From contig CAJMRP010000052.1 of NCBI GenBank assembly GCA_905215765.1, positions 1-13,719 of the forward strand: DNA of 13,719 nt, in the 5' to 3' direction. The stretch comes from an uncultured bacterium (GTDB taxonomy: Bacteria; Actinomycetota; Coriobacteriia; Coriobacteriales; Coriobacteriaceae). Made by a program: the position numbers and the translations under genes. This document shows, piece after piece, positions 6,809-12,889 of this stretch; the stretch's first letter is position 1; each line of letters opens with the position of its first letter. The notes beneath the pieces were generated by a model. The model had not been told where the DNA came from. It was given only the letters and a program-made list of their open reading frames with translations, and made no database searches.

Positions 6809-6847
6809 CAAAAATAAAGGCGCCGGGAGGCGGAGGCTCCCGGCGCC
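6809..6847 (-). terminator. Rho-independent terminator of the PTS/beta-glucosidase operon
   Basis: A perfect 11-bp stem, GGCGCCGGGAG (6819-6829) with CTCCCGGCGCC (6837-6847), and a 7-nt loop. On minus it is followed by TTTATTTTT. It lies 59 nt after the IIA stop and ends the cassette. Confidence 0.92.
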
Positions 6848-6905
6848 CGTCAAAGGGACTATGTTGTCTGTTGGACTGCACGGCCCATCGCGGCGATAAC
6901 GCCGA

Positions 6906-7238
6906 CTAGGCCTGAAGTGCCTGTAGCTGCTTGTGGATCTCGATGAGCTCCGTCGCCATGACGCGCATGGTCTCGGTGCCGGCCATCTGGTCCTCGGCAT
7001 GCAGCAAAATCAACGGGGCCTCGCCGTTACGCTCGCCGTTGGCCTCCTTCTTCAGAAGCCCCATGTGAACATCGTGGCCACCGTTATAGGCCTCGTCGCC
7101 CTGCTTGATAAGCTCCTCGGCGGCGTCAAAATCGCCCTCCTTGGCCTTTTGCACGGCATTGATGTACATGCTTTTGGCGGTACCGACGTAGCTGATGATC
7201 TCAAAGCAGGTCATCTGCAGTTCGTTCATATCCTCCAT
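6906..7238 (-). CDS. celC: PTS lactose/cellobiose-family enzyme IIA
   Basis: Cytoplasmic phosphocarrier that takes phosphate from HPr and passes it to IIB. It is a small helical protein of about 110 residues. The phosphorylated histidine lies in ILLHAEDQMAG (His80 from this start), and FEIISYVGTAKSMY near the N-terminus is typical of the LacF/ChbA fold. Three in-frame starts compete: GTG at 7247, directly after the IIB stop; ATG at 7238; and ATG at 7229. I chose 7238 because AGGTG lies about 8 nt upstream, while GGAGG is only 2 nt from the ATG at 7229. The family's usual N-terminus begins close to 7229, so that start is also possible. Translation is probably coupled to IIB. This is the last gene of the operon and is followed by a strong terminator. 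Confidence 0.93.
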   Translation of the reverse strand: MEDMNELQMTCFEIISYVGTAKSMYINAVQKAKEGDFDAAEELIKQGDEAYNGGHDVHMGLLKKEANGERNGEAPLILLHAEDQMAGTETMRVMATELIEIHKQLQALQA

Positions 7239-7247
7239 GCAGAGCAC

Positions 7248-7550
7248 CTAGCCCATCACGCTGACGCAGTGGTCGATGATGCCGGCAGCGTTCATGCGGC
7301 CGTAGTCGACCATGTTGATAACCTCGACCGGGAAGCGGCCGGCGGCCTCCTTCTCAAAATCGCCCTTGGTGTAGCCGATCTGCGGACCAAGCAGCAACAT
7401 GTCGCACTCGTCCAGGTGATCGTGGGCCTCGTTCATGGGACGAGCCTCGACCTCAATATCCAGACCACGGTTTGCAACCTCGGCCTGCATCTTCTGGACC
7501 AGCAGGCTCGTGGACATACCGGCATTGCAGCAGAGCATGATCTTCTTCAT
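7248..7550 (-). CDS. celA: PTS cellobiose/lichenan-family enzyme IIB
   Basis: Cytoplasmic phosphocarrier that receives phosphate from IIA on a cysteine and gives it to the sugar bound by IIC. At 100 residues it has the normal length. The active-site loop is LCCNAGMSTSLLV; Cys8 is the expected phosphorylated residue, as it aligns with the Cys of CxAGMSTS in ChbB and LicB. Cys7 beside it is extra. The later LLGPQIGYTKGDFE is also typical. ATG at 7550 is preceded by AAGGAGG at 5 nt, a strong site. It lies 161 bp downstream of IIC, an unusually long gap within this operon, filled by a stable hairpin. The IIA gene follows immediately after its TAG. Confidence 0.95.
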   Translation of the reverse strand: MKKIMLCCNAGMSTSLLVQKMQAEVANRGLDIEVEARPMNEAHDHLDECDMLLLGPQIGYTKGDFEKEAAGRFPVEVINMVDYGRMNAAGIIDHCVSVMG

Positions 7551-7651
7551 GGTTTCCTCCTTATAACTGCGCGGCGCGCAGACGACAACTGGTTTTATTC
7601 CTTGCGGCTATTGTGCCCACCCCCCTGCATCTTTACACAAGGGAGAGAGCT

Positions 7652-7682
7652 GCGGGCACCGGCACCGCGTACCGGCGCCCGC
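7652..7682 (-). other. Long hairpin in the gap between PTS IIC and IIB
   Basis: GCGGGCACCGGCAC (7652-7665) and GTACCGGCGCCCGC (7669-7682) form a 14-bp stem with two wobble-type positions on the minus-strand RNA and a 3-nt loop. No T-run follows, so it is not a standard terminator. It is likely an mRNA-stabilising or processing structure that sets the ratio of membrane IIC to soluble IIB and IIA. Confidence 0.6.
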
Positions 7683-7711
7683 AAAGGTGAAAGGGACGAA
7701 CGTTAGGCGTT

Positions 7712-9055
7712 CTACTCGGCGAAAGCCTCCTGCTTGGCTATTGCCTTCTCGGAAATCTTCATAAAGGGCAGGTAGACGGCCATGCCAATGACAATCTCGA
7801 TAGCCTGCCACACGCCGGCGCGCCAGTCAAAGCCCGTAGCGAGCAGGGCATTGATGACGGGAGGCATGGTCCAGGGCACCTGGGCGATGCAGGGGCTGAT
7901 GATGCCTGCGCAGGTAAGGCCATAGGTGATGCCGATGAACAGATCGGGAAGAAGAACGAACGGGATCATGAGCGGCAGGTTGTACACGATGGGGTAACCG
8001 TAGATAACCGGCTCGTTGATGTTGAACAGACCAGGCAGGATAGCCATCTTGGAAACGGTCTCGGAAGCCTTGTTCTTGGAGAACAGGAGCGTGTCGAGCA
8101 GGAGCATGAGGGTGCAGCCCGAGCCGCCGATGAGGGCGAAGCTGTTAACGATCTGCATGTTCATGTAGTGATCGGGCTGGATGGTGCCACCGGCGGCAAA
8201 GGTAGCCATGTTGTCGACGATGAGCATGGTCAGGATCGGCTCGACGGTAGCGCCAGAGATGGTGGACTGGTGAATACCGACGCAGAACAGCAGGTTAGCA
8301 AGGGTGTAGATGAGGATAACAGCCCACGGACCGGCGTTCATGATGCTCTTGAGCGGGTTGGAGATGCACGTTGAGATGATGGTGCACAGATCGGTGCCGG
8401 CGCACACGGCGAGCAGGGCTGCAGCAAGAGCGAAGATCGCGAGGTTAAGCAGCATCGGGATCATGACGTTGAAGGAGTTGGAGACCGCGGGAGGCACGCC
8501 CTCGCCCAGCTTAACCTTGAGCCTCTCGACGCCAGAAATCTTGATGAAGAGCGAGACGGAAAGCAGGGCGATGATAATAGCCGAGAACAGACCGTTGGTG
8601 CCGGTGTTGGCAGTCGAAAGGGCGCCCGTGACCTCGGCGGAGGTGATCTTGTCGGTGAGCAGTGGGCTCGTGGCGGCAAGCGAGGCGGTGATCTGCTGCG
8701 GCATCATGATGACGAAGGCAGAGATGGCGACGACCACGCAAGCGAGCGGGTTATCGAAACGCTTGTTCTTGGCGAGGCTGTAGCCAATCAATCCGGCCAA
8801 GATAATGGCAGAGACGTTGAGGGTGCCCAGCGTAATTGCCGAGCCCCACGTCTGAAGGTTGGCAAGGCCCGCCGCATCGAGCGGGAACAGAGGGAACACG
8901 ACGTTGTTAATAAGAACCGCGATACCCGCAAGGATATAGAGCGGCGTGATGGTCGCGAAGGCGTCACGCAGGGAACGCAGGTGAACCTGGTTTCCCACCT
9001 TCGCAGAGACCTCGGCAAACTTGTCGAGGAAGCTCTTTCCGTTGTCACTGGCCAT
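7712..9055 (-). CDS. celB: PTS cellobiose/lichenan-family enzyme IIC (membrane permease)
   Basis: Membrane channel of the lactose/cellobiose PTS family, 447 residues with about ten hydrophobic helices. It binds the outside sugar and presents it for phosphorylation by IIB. Recognised landmarks are GVPPAVSNSF (186-195), CVGIHQSTI with His262, and GLFNINEPVIYGYP (342-355), whose Asn-Glu-Pro-Val segment holds the sugar-binding glutamate. The N-terminal cytoplasmic part (1-30) and a charged C-terminus are normal. ATG at 9055 is preceded by AGGAG at 5 nt. It follows the GH1 gene by 120 bp and precedes IIB. The exact sugar cannot be read from sequence; cellobiose, other beta-glucosides or beta-manno/gluco-disaccharides are the candidates. 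Confidence 0.95.
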   Translation of the reverse strand: MASDNGKSFLDKFAEVSAKVGNQVHLRSLRDAFATITPLYILAGIAVLINNVVFPLFPLDAAGLANLQTWGSAITLGTLNVSAIILAGLIGYSLAKNKRFDNPLACVVVAISAFVIMMPQQITASLAATSPLLTDKITSAEVTGALSTANTGTNGLFSAIIIALLSVSLFIKISGVERLKVKLGEGVPPAVSNSFNVMIPMLLNLAIFALAAALLAVCAGTDLCTIISTCISNPLKSIMNAGPWAVILIYTLANLLFCVGIHQSTISGATVEPILTMLIVDNMATFAAGGTIQPDHYMNMQIVNSFALIGGSGCTLMLLLDTLLFSKNKASETVSKMAILPGLFNINEPVIYGYPIVYNLPLMIPFVLLPDLFIGITYGLTCAGIISPCIAQVPWTMPPVINALLATGFDWRAGVWQAIEIVIGMAVYLPFMKISEKAIAKQEAFAE

Positions 9056-9175
9056 GATTGCTCCTAACTTTCAAATCCGGCCTTTTCCTATGCGCACGGT
9101 GGTCTGTCGCCCTCTGCCACCAGATGTGCCATGTGTTGCGCGCGGCGGCGCGCGGTCTGGGCGTTCGCCCGGTCG

Positions 9176-10576
9176 CTAATCAACCACGTGGGTCGTGGCG
9201 ACCTGTTTGAGCCAGGCCGCCGACTTCTTAAGGCGGCGCTTGTAGCCGTCCATGAGATCGACCTCGACAAAGCCATAGCGATTCTTAAAGGCATTGGCCC
9301 AAGACCAGTTATCGATGACGGCCCAGTAGTGATAGCCCCGGCATTTGGCGCCCTCGGAGATTGCCTTGGCAACCCACTCCAGGTGCTGGCGCACAAAGTC
9401 GACGCGGTAGTCATCCTGGATGGTTCCTTCGGCATCGCGGTTCTTGTATTCGTCCATGATGCCGATGCCGTTCTCGGAAACGAACCACTCAAGATCGGGG
9501 TAGTTCTTAGCGCAGTCCATGCCAAAGTCGTAGAGGCCCTGCGGGTAGATCTCCCAGCCGCGGCTCTCATTCATAACGGCATCGGGCCATACGTACTCGT
9601 CGGCAAAATGCGGCAGGCCGTACTGGTCGACCTTGCTCGCCGGTGCCTGAACACGCGTGGGGTGGTAGTAGTTGCAGCCGAGCCAGTCGACAACACCCTG
9701 CTTGAGAATCTCTTGGTCGCCGGCACGGAACGGGAGCTTAACGTCGCCCTCGGCCAGGCTGTCGAGCACATCGGCAGGAAGCTCGCCCTTGGTAATAAGG
9801 TCGAGCCACCAGCGATTGTTGATGCCGCTGGTCATACGCACGGCCTCGAGGTCTGCCTCGCTGGGGTTCTCCTTGGTGTAGACCGGAGTAAAGCAGTTGA
9901 TCATGCCGATCTTGGCATCGGCGCGAATAGCGCCCTCGTCATAGGCCTTACGATAGTTGGCCACGGCCAGCGCGTGCGCCAGCGAGATGTGATACTGCAC
10001 GGTGCGGGCGCGGTTGAAGTCGTGGAGCTGCGGGAACCACACGCCCTCCTGATAGCGCTGTTCGGGCTCGACGATGGGCTCGTTAAAGGTGAACCAGTAC
10101 TTAATCTCCTGGCCAAACTCGTGGAAGGCGACGTCGGCGTAATGCGCGTAAGCCTCGACGACCTCACGGCTCTCCCAGCCGCCACGGTTAAAGAGGTAGG
10201 TGGGCATGTCAAAGTGGTACAGGTTGACGAACGGCTCCAGACCAGCCTCGCGAGAGGCGCGGAACAGCTCGTGATACCACGCGGCGCCCTCCTCGTTAAG
10301 GTTGCCGTCGGCATCGAGCAGACGGCTCCACTGGATGGAAGTGCGATAGGTATTCAGGCCCAAGTCCTTCAAAATGCGAAAGTCTTCCTGGTACTTGGCC
10401 ATAAAGTCATTGCCGGCATAAGAGCCAACGCAGTTGTAGAACGAACCCAGATCCTGGATGGACCAGGTGTCCCACAGGTTCTCGAGCTTGCCGCCCTGGT
10501 TCCACTGACCCTCAGTCTGCGGGCCGGACATAGCAGCGCCAAAGAAGAAGTCGTTGGGCAGCTGATACTGTGCCAT
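9176..10576 (-). CDS. bglA: GH1 6-phospho-beta-glucosidase
   Basis: Cytoplasmic glycoside hydrolase family 1 enzyme of 466 residues, expected to split the phosphorylated disaccharide delivered by the adjacent PTS. The acid/base is Glu166 in WFTFNEP and the nucleophile Glu368 in FVSENGIG; TEGQWNQGG near the start is the usual GH1 sugar-binding Gln region. Phosphate specificity is suggested by Ser425 in DNWSWANAFKNRYG, where plain beta-glucosidases have Glu, and by Tyr434. The phosphate lysine is one position early (Lys431) compared with LacG, so the assignment rests partly on context. ATG at 10576 is used (GAGG 6-7 nt upstream); the preceding in-frame TTG at 10579 is unlikely. It is first in the cassette, downstream of the divergent promoter and a long leader holding a foldback repeat. 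Confidence 0.93.
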   Translation of the reverse strand: MAQYQLPNDFFFGAAMSGPQTEGQWNQGGKLENLWDTWSIQDLGSFYNCVGSYAGNDFMAKYQEDFRILKDLGLNTYRTSIQWSRLLDADGNLNEEGAAWYHELFRASREAGLEPFVNLYHFDMPTYLFNRGGWESREVVEAYAHYADVAFHEFGQEIKYWFTFNEPIVEPEQRYQEGVWFPQLHDFNRARTVQYHISLAHALAVANYRKAYDEGAIRADAKIGMINCFTPVYTKENPSEADLEAVRMTSGINNRWWLDLITKGELPADVLDSLAEGDVKLPFRAGDQEILKQGVVDWLGCNYYHPTRVQAPASKVDQYGLPHFADEYVWPDAVMNESRGWEIYPQGLYDFGMDCAKNYPDLEWFVSENGIGIMDEYKNRDAEGTIQDDYRVDFVRQHLEWVAKAISEGAKCRGYHYWAVIDNWSWANAFKNRYGFVEVDLMDGYKRRLKKSAAWLKQVATTHVVD

Positions 10577-10612
10577 CAAAGTCCTCGCTTTCGTGTTCTA
10601 GAGCTTCCGGTT

Positions 10613-10698
10613 GGAGACGGGTTTGCTTTGGCAGGTTATCCGGCGCGGGCGCGCACCGGTCATACCGATATCCAACCCGCCAAAACAAAACCGTCCCC
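10613..10698. repeat. Foldback repeat, copy B, in the bglA leader
   Basis: The arm GGAGACGGGTTTGCTTTGGC onward (10613-10637) pairs with the arm ending in AACAAAACCGTCCCC (10674-10698), matching at 21 of 25 positions. The centre can fold again through CCGGCGCG and CGCGCACCGG (10640-10659). Its left arm is close to the half GGGACAGGTTTATTTTGGC of copy A upstream of glcK. Confidence 0.65.
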
Positions 10699-10743
10699 AA
10701 ACGGTCGATCCTGTTGTGCGGAAGGATTCCGTTCGTTGCTTAA

Positions 10744-10771
10744 ACTATAGCGCTCTAATTTTAAAAGTAAA
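10744..10771 (-). promoter_or_regulatory. Promoter of the bglA-PTS operon
   Basis: Minus strand: -35-like TTTACT (10771-10766), 16-nt spacer, -10 TATAGT (10749-10744). One TTACTTTT site (10770-10763) overlaps the -35, as expected for repression. Confidence 0.55.
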
Positions 10772-10850
10772 GCGTCTTTTTCTTTTTTCTTTCTCGAACT
10801 TCTTAGATAAAAGTAATATGGGTGCCCTGTTGAGGGTTATACTTACTTTT
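10763..10850. promoter_or_regulatory. Three AAAAGTAA operator candidates for the GntR regulator
   Basis: AAAAGTAA occurs at 10763-10770 and 10809-10816, and its complement TTACTTTT at 10843-10850. The first overlaps the bglA -35 box. The second and third form an inverted pair that brackets the gntR -35 box and lies upstream of its -10. This arrangement fits one regulator controlling both directions, perhaps with looping. Binding is inferred only. Confidence 0.45.
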
Positions 10851-10857
10851 GTATTCA
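10830..10857 (+). promoter_or_regulatory. Promoter of the GntR regulator gene
   Basis: TTGAGG (10830-10835), 16-nt spacer, TATTCA (10852-10857). Transcription would start about 15 nt before the ATG at 10880, just ahead of the strong GAAAGGAGG ribosome site. A second candidate -10, TATACT (10838-10843), lies in the spacer but lacks a good -35. Confidence 0.45.
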
Positions 10858-10879
10858 TATATGTCGGAAAGGAGGTTCC

Positions 10880-11599
10880 ATGATTCCCAAATACGAGGCG
10901 ATAGCTGCAGATATTCGTCGAAGTATCGAGGATGGCGCTCTTAAACCGGGCGACAAGCTTCCCACCGTCGTTGAGTTCTGCGAGCTCTATAGCGTTTCCA
11001 AAATCACCGTCAAACGAGCTATTGAACAAATCACCGAGGAAGGTCTTATTACCAGCCGACGCGGATCGGGTACCTACGTTAAGGACACGGCGGGGCTTCC
11101 CGGCCAGGCGTTTTTCCAGGGCAAAAACGACCGTGCCCAGGGTTTTTCGTATGAGCACCGCGGGGAGAAGGTGACCTCGGTGGTCTACGATTTCTCGATC
11201 GTTAATCCACCGGCGGACATCGCAGCCCAGCTGGGAATTGCCGAGGATGACTTTGCCTATCACGTCGTGCGCGTGCGTCAGGCCGATGAGAAGCCCATCG
11301 TTATCGAGTACACCTACATGCCCCTCGAGCTGATTCCGGGGCTGAAAAAGAAGGACCTGTACGGATCGCTCTACCGATTCATCCGCGAGCAATGTGGGCT
11401 GAAGATTTCGAGCTTTCACCGTACCATTCGCGCCGTGGCAGCAACCGAGGAAGAAGCTGAGCGCCTGGATACCAAACCCGGCTCTCCCCTGCTCGAACTC
11501 AACCAGATTGGCTTCTTGGATAGCGGCGCCGCCTTTGAGTATTCGATCTCGCGCAACGTTGGCGATCGCTTTGAGTTGCACAACGTAACGTTGGCATAG
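10880..11599 (+). CDS. GntR-family (HutC/UTRA) transcriptional regulator
   Basis: A 239-residue sugar-responsive regulator, most likely the repressor of the divergent beta-glucoside cassette. The N-terminal winged helix-turn-helix (about 1-68) shows KYEAIAADIRRSIEDGALKP, the LPTVVEFCELYSVSKITVKRA recognition region and the wing ITSRRGSGTYV. The UTRA ligand domain fills residues 88-236, with YHVVRVRQADEKPIVIEYTY and the closing FEYSISRNVGDRFEL typical of the family. Known relatives bind sugar phosphates, so the inducer is probably the PTS product such as a 6-phospho-disaccharide or glucose 6-phosphate; this is inference. ATG at 10880 follows AAAGGAGG at 4 nt. manA lies 74 bp downstream on the same strand and may be co-transcribed. 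Confidence 0.94.
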   Translation: MIPKYEAIAADIRRSIEDGALKPGDKLPTVVEFCELYSVSKITVKRAIEQITEEGLITSRRGSGTYVKDTAGLPGQAFFQGKNDRAQGFSYEHRGEKVTSVVYDFSIVNPPADIAAQLGIAEDDFAYHVVRVRQADEKPIVIEYTYMPLELIPGLKKKDLYGSLYRFIREQCGLKISSFHRTIRAVAATEEEAERLDTKPGSPLLELNQIGFLDSGAAFEYSISRNVGDRFELHNVTLA

Positions 11600-11615
11600 G
11601 TTTTTGTAGTCACGC

Positions 11616-11649
11616 GGGCGCTCGTTTTGAGCAGTTTTACGCGGCGCCC
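11616..11649 (+). other. Stem-loop in the gap between gntR and manA
   Basis: GGGCGC (11616-11621) pairs with GCGCCC (11644-11649), with a small CTC/GAG stem inside. TTTTT at 11601-11605 comes before rather than after the stem, so no clear terminator separates the two genes. Confidence 0.3.
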
Positions 11650-11673
11650 ACGCAGCACAATGGGAGTATGAAC

Positions 11674-12606
11674 ATGTCCGATTTGATTAAACTGACGCCG
11701 ATCTTCCACGAGAAGATCTGGGGCGGCCGTCAACTCGAAACCGTATTTGGTTACGACATTCCCGATGGTCCCATCGGTGAGTGTTGGGCCATCTCGGCCC
11801 ACCCCAACGGTGACTGCCAGATTGCGGAGGGCCCGTATGCAGGCCACACGCTTTCGTGGCTGTGGGCCGAGCACCGCGAGCTCTTTGGCAACTGCGAGGG
11901 CAAGGAGTTCCCGCTGCTCATTAAGATTCTGGACGCCAAGGACGACCTTTCGATCCAGATTCATCCCAACGACGAGTACGCCGCTGAGCACGAGAACGGT
12001 AGCCTGGGCAAAACCGAGTGCTGGTATGTGCTGGATTGCGAGCCTGGCGCCACGATCATCGTCGGCCAGCGCGCGCATGACCGCGCCGAGGCCGCACAGA
12101 TGATCAAGGACGGCCGCTGGGACGACATGCTCAACGTACTGCCGATCCACAAGGGCGACTTTTTCCAGATTGATTCCGGTACCGTGCACGCCATCAAGAC
12201 CGGCACGCTCATTTTGGAGACGCAGCAGTCGAGCGACGTGACGTATCGCCTGTACGACTACGACCGTCCCGGCACCGACGGCAAGCTGCGTCCGCTGCAC
12301 ATTGAGCAGAGCCTCGACTGCATAAACTTTGATGCTCAGGCTCCGACCGACGGCACGATAACCGCGCCCGAGGTGGACGGCGTGACCGAGCTCGAGTCCA
12401 ACCCCTGCTACACCGTCGATCGCGTGCGCGTCAACGGCAGCAAGACCCTCGACCAGCGCTGGCCCTTCATGTGCCTGTCGGTCATCGACGGCAAAGGCAC
12501 CGTCTGCGGCGACCCCGTCCACAAGGGAAGCCACCTGCTGGCCCCCAGTACCGTGGACAAGATCGAGCTCGAGGGCAATATGGAACTGATTATCAGCCAC
12601 CTCTAG
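11674..12606 (+). CDS. manA: Mannose-6-phosphate isomerase, class I
   Basis: Zinc-dependent cytoplasmic isomerase that interconverts mannose 6-phosphate and fructose 6-phosphate; 310 residues, the short Bacillus-type form. The cupin zinc ligands appear as QIHPNDEYA (Gln95, His97), KTECWY (Glu115) and SGTVHAI (His172); Arg192 in VTYRLYDYDR is the expected catalytic arginine. HEKIWGGRQLE near the start is the family N-terminus. ATG at 11674 is chosen because GGGAG lies 7 nt upstream; the ATG at 11668 is only 1 nt from GGGAG. Its place after the GntR gene suggests control with the beta-glucoside cassette and a mannose-containing substrate, although manA could simply be housekeeping. A long hairpin follows the stop. 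It converges on the helicase gene. Confidence 0.96.
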   Translation: MSDLIKLTPIFHEKIWGGRQLETVFGYDIPDGPIGECWAISAHPNGDCQIAEGPYAGHTLSWLWAEHRELFGNCEGKEFPLLIKILDAKDDLSIQIHPNDEYAAEHENGSLGKTECWYVLDCEPGATIIVGQRAHDRAEAAQMIKDGRWDDMLNVLPIHKGDFFQIDSGTVHAIKTGTLILETQQSSDVTYRLYDYDRPGTDGKLRPLHIEQSLDCINFDAQAPTDGTITAPEVDGVTELESNPCYTVDRVRVNGSKTLDQRWPFMCLSVIDGKGTVCGDPVHKGSHLLAPSTVDKIELEGNMELIISHL

Positions 12607-12630
12607 GTCGCAACAACAACCCAAACGCAA

Positions 12631-12668
12631 CAAGGGGCTCCCCCGTTCTTCAACGGGGGAGCCCCTTG
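12631..12668 (+). terminator. 17-bp perfect hairpin after manA, no T-run
   Basis: The arm 12631-12647 (CAAGGGGCTCCCCCGTT) pairs perfectly with 12652-12668 over the 4-nt loop CTTC. It lies 25 nt after the manA stop. No T-run follows on either strand, so it is an unusual terminator or an RNA end-stabiliser serving both convergent genes. Confidence 0.6.
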
Positions 12669-12752
12669 CCATGTCTAAGTATTCAGCCCACCCGGCTCTC
12701 CAGATCAAAAAGCGAACGAGCAAAGCGACGTTCGTCCAGCAACGTTACCCAA

Positions 12753-12882
12753 GGACCCGGGCGGGCGTATGGGGCAACATCGATCGCGAGTTCCGCACGC
12801 AAAGGAGGCCACTTAATGTGGCCTCCGTCTTGCGCAGGACTGCCCGAGCAGGCGATGTTGCCCCATACGCCCGCCCAGGTCC
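12753..12882. repeat. Large foldback element between manA and pcrA
   Basis: Two 30-bp arms, 12753-12782 and 12853-12882, are inverted copies with 29 of 30 positions paired (C/A mismatch at 12758/12877). The core of each arm reads GGGCGTATGGGGCAACATCG or its complement. The 70-nt centre has a perfect 9-bp hairpin, GGAGGCCAC (12804-12812) with GTGGCCTCC (12818-12826), loop TTAAT. The right arm ends 7 nt from the pcrA stop codon. It is too long for an ordinary terminator and lacks a good T-run; a repeated palindromic element or a small MITE is more likely. No target-site duplication is obvious. Confidence 0.75.
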
Positions 12883-12889
12883 GCCGGGA

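Larger units (their letters stand above)
10577..10879. other. Divergent control region between bglA and the GntR gene, 303 bp
   Basis: No gene is seen. The left part (10577-10700) is GC-rich and holds a foldback repeat within the bglA leader. The right part (10740-10865) is AT-rich and holds two opposed promoters and three AAAAGTAA-type sites. The bglA leader would be about 160 nt, the gntR leader about 15 nt. Confidence 0.7.

Noticed and set aside
5654..6817. 387-codon open frame on plus
   Set aside because: It is antisense to glcK and runs through the foldback repeat; no ribosome site or family motif.
9131..10750. 539-codon open frame on plus
   Set aside because: It is antisense to the GH1 gene, which has both catalytic glutamates on minus.
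10577..10879. Catabolite-control (cre) site near the cassette
   Set aside because: I found no convincing match to the TGNNANCGNTNNCA pattern in this intergenic region.
10745..11581. 278-codon open frame on minus
   Set aside because: It lies opposite the GntR gene and through its promoter; the plus-strand product has clear HTH and UTRA domains.
11581..11593. CAACGT-A-ACGTTG palindrome at the gntR 3' end as an operator
   Set aside because: It lies within the last codons of gntR with no promoter beside it; probably chance.
11416..12723. 435-codon open frame on minus
   Set aside because: It is antisense to gntR and manA and crosses the 17-bp hairpin; no recognisable protein features.
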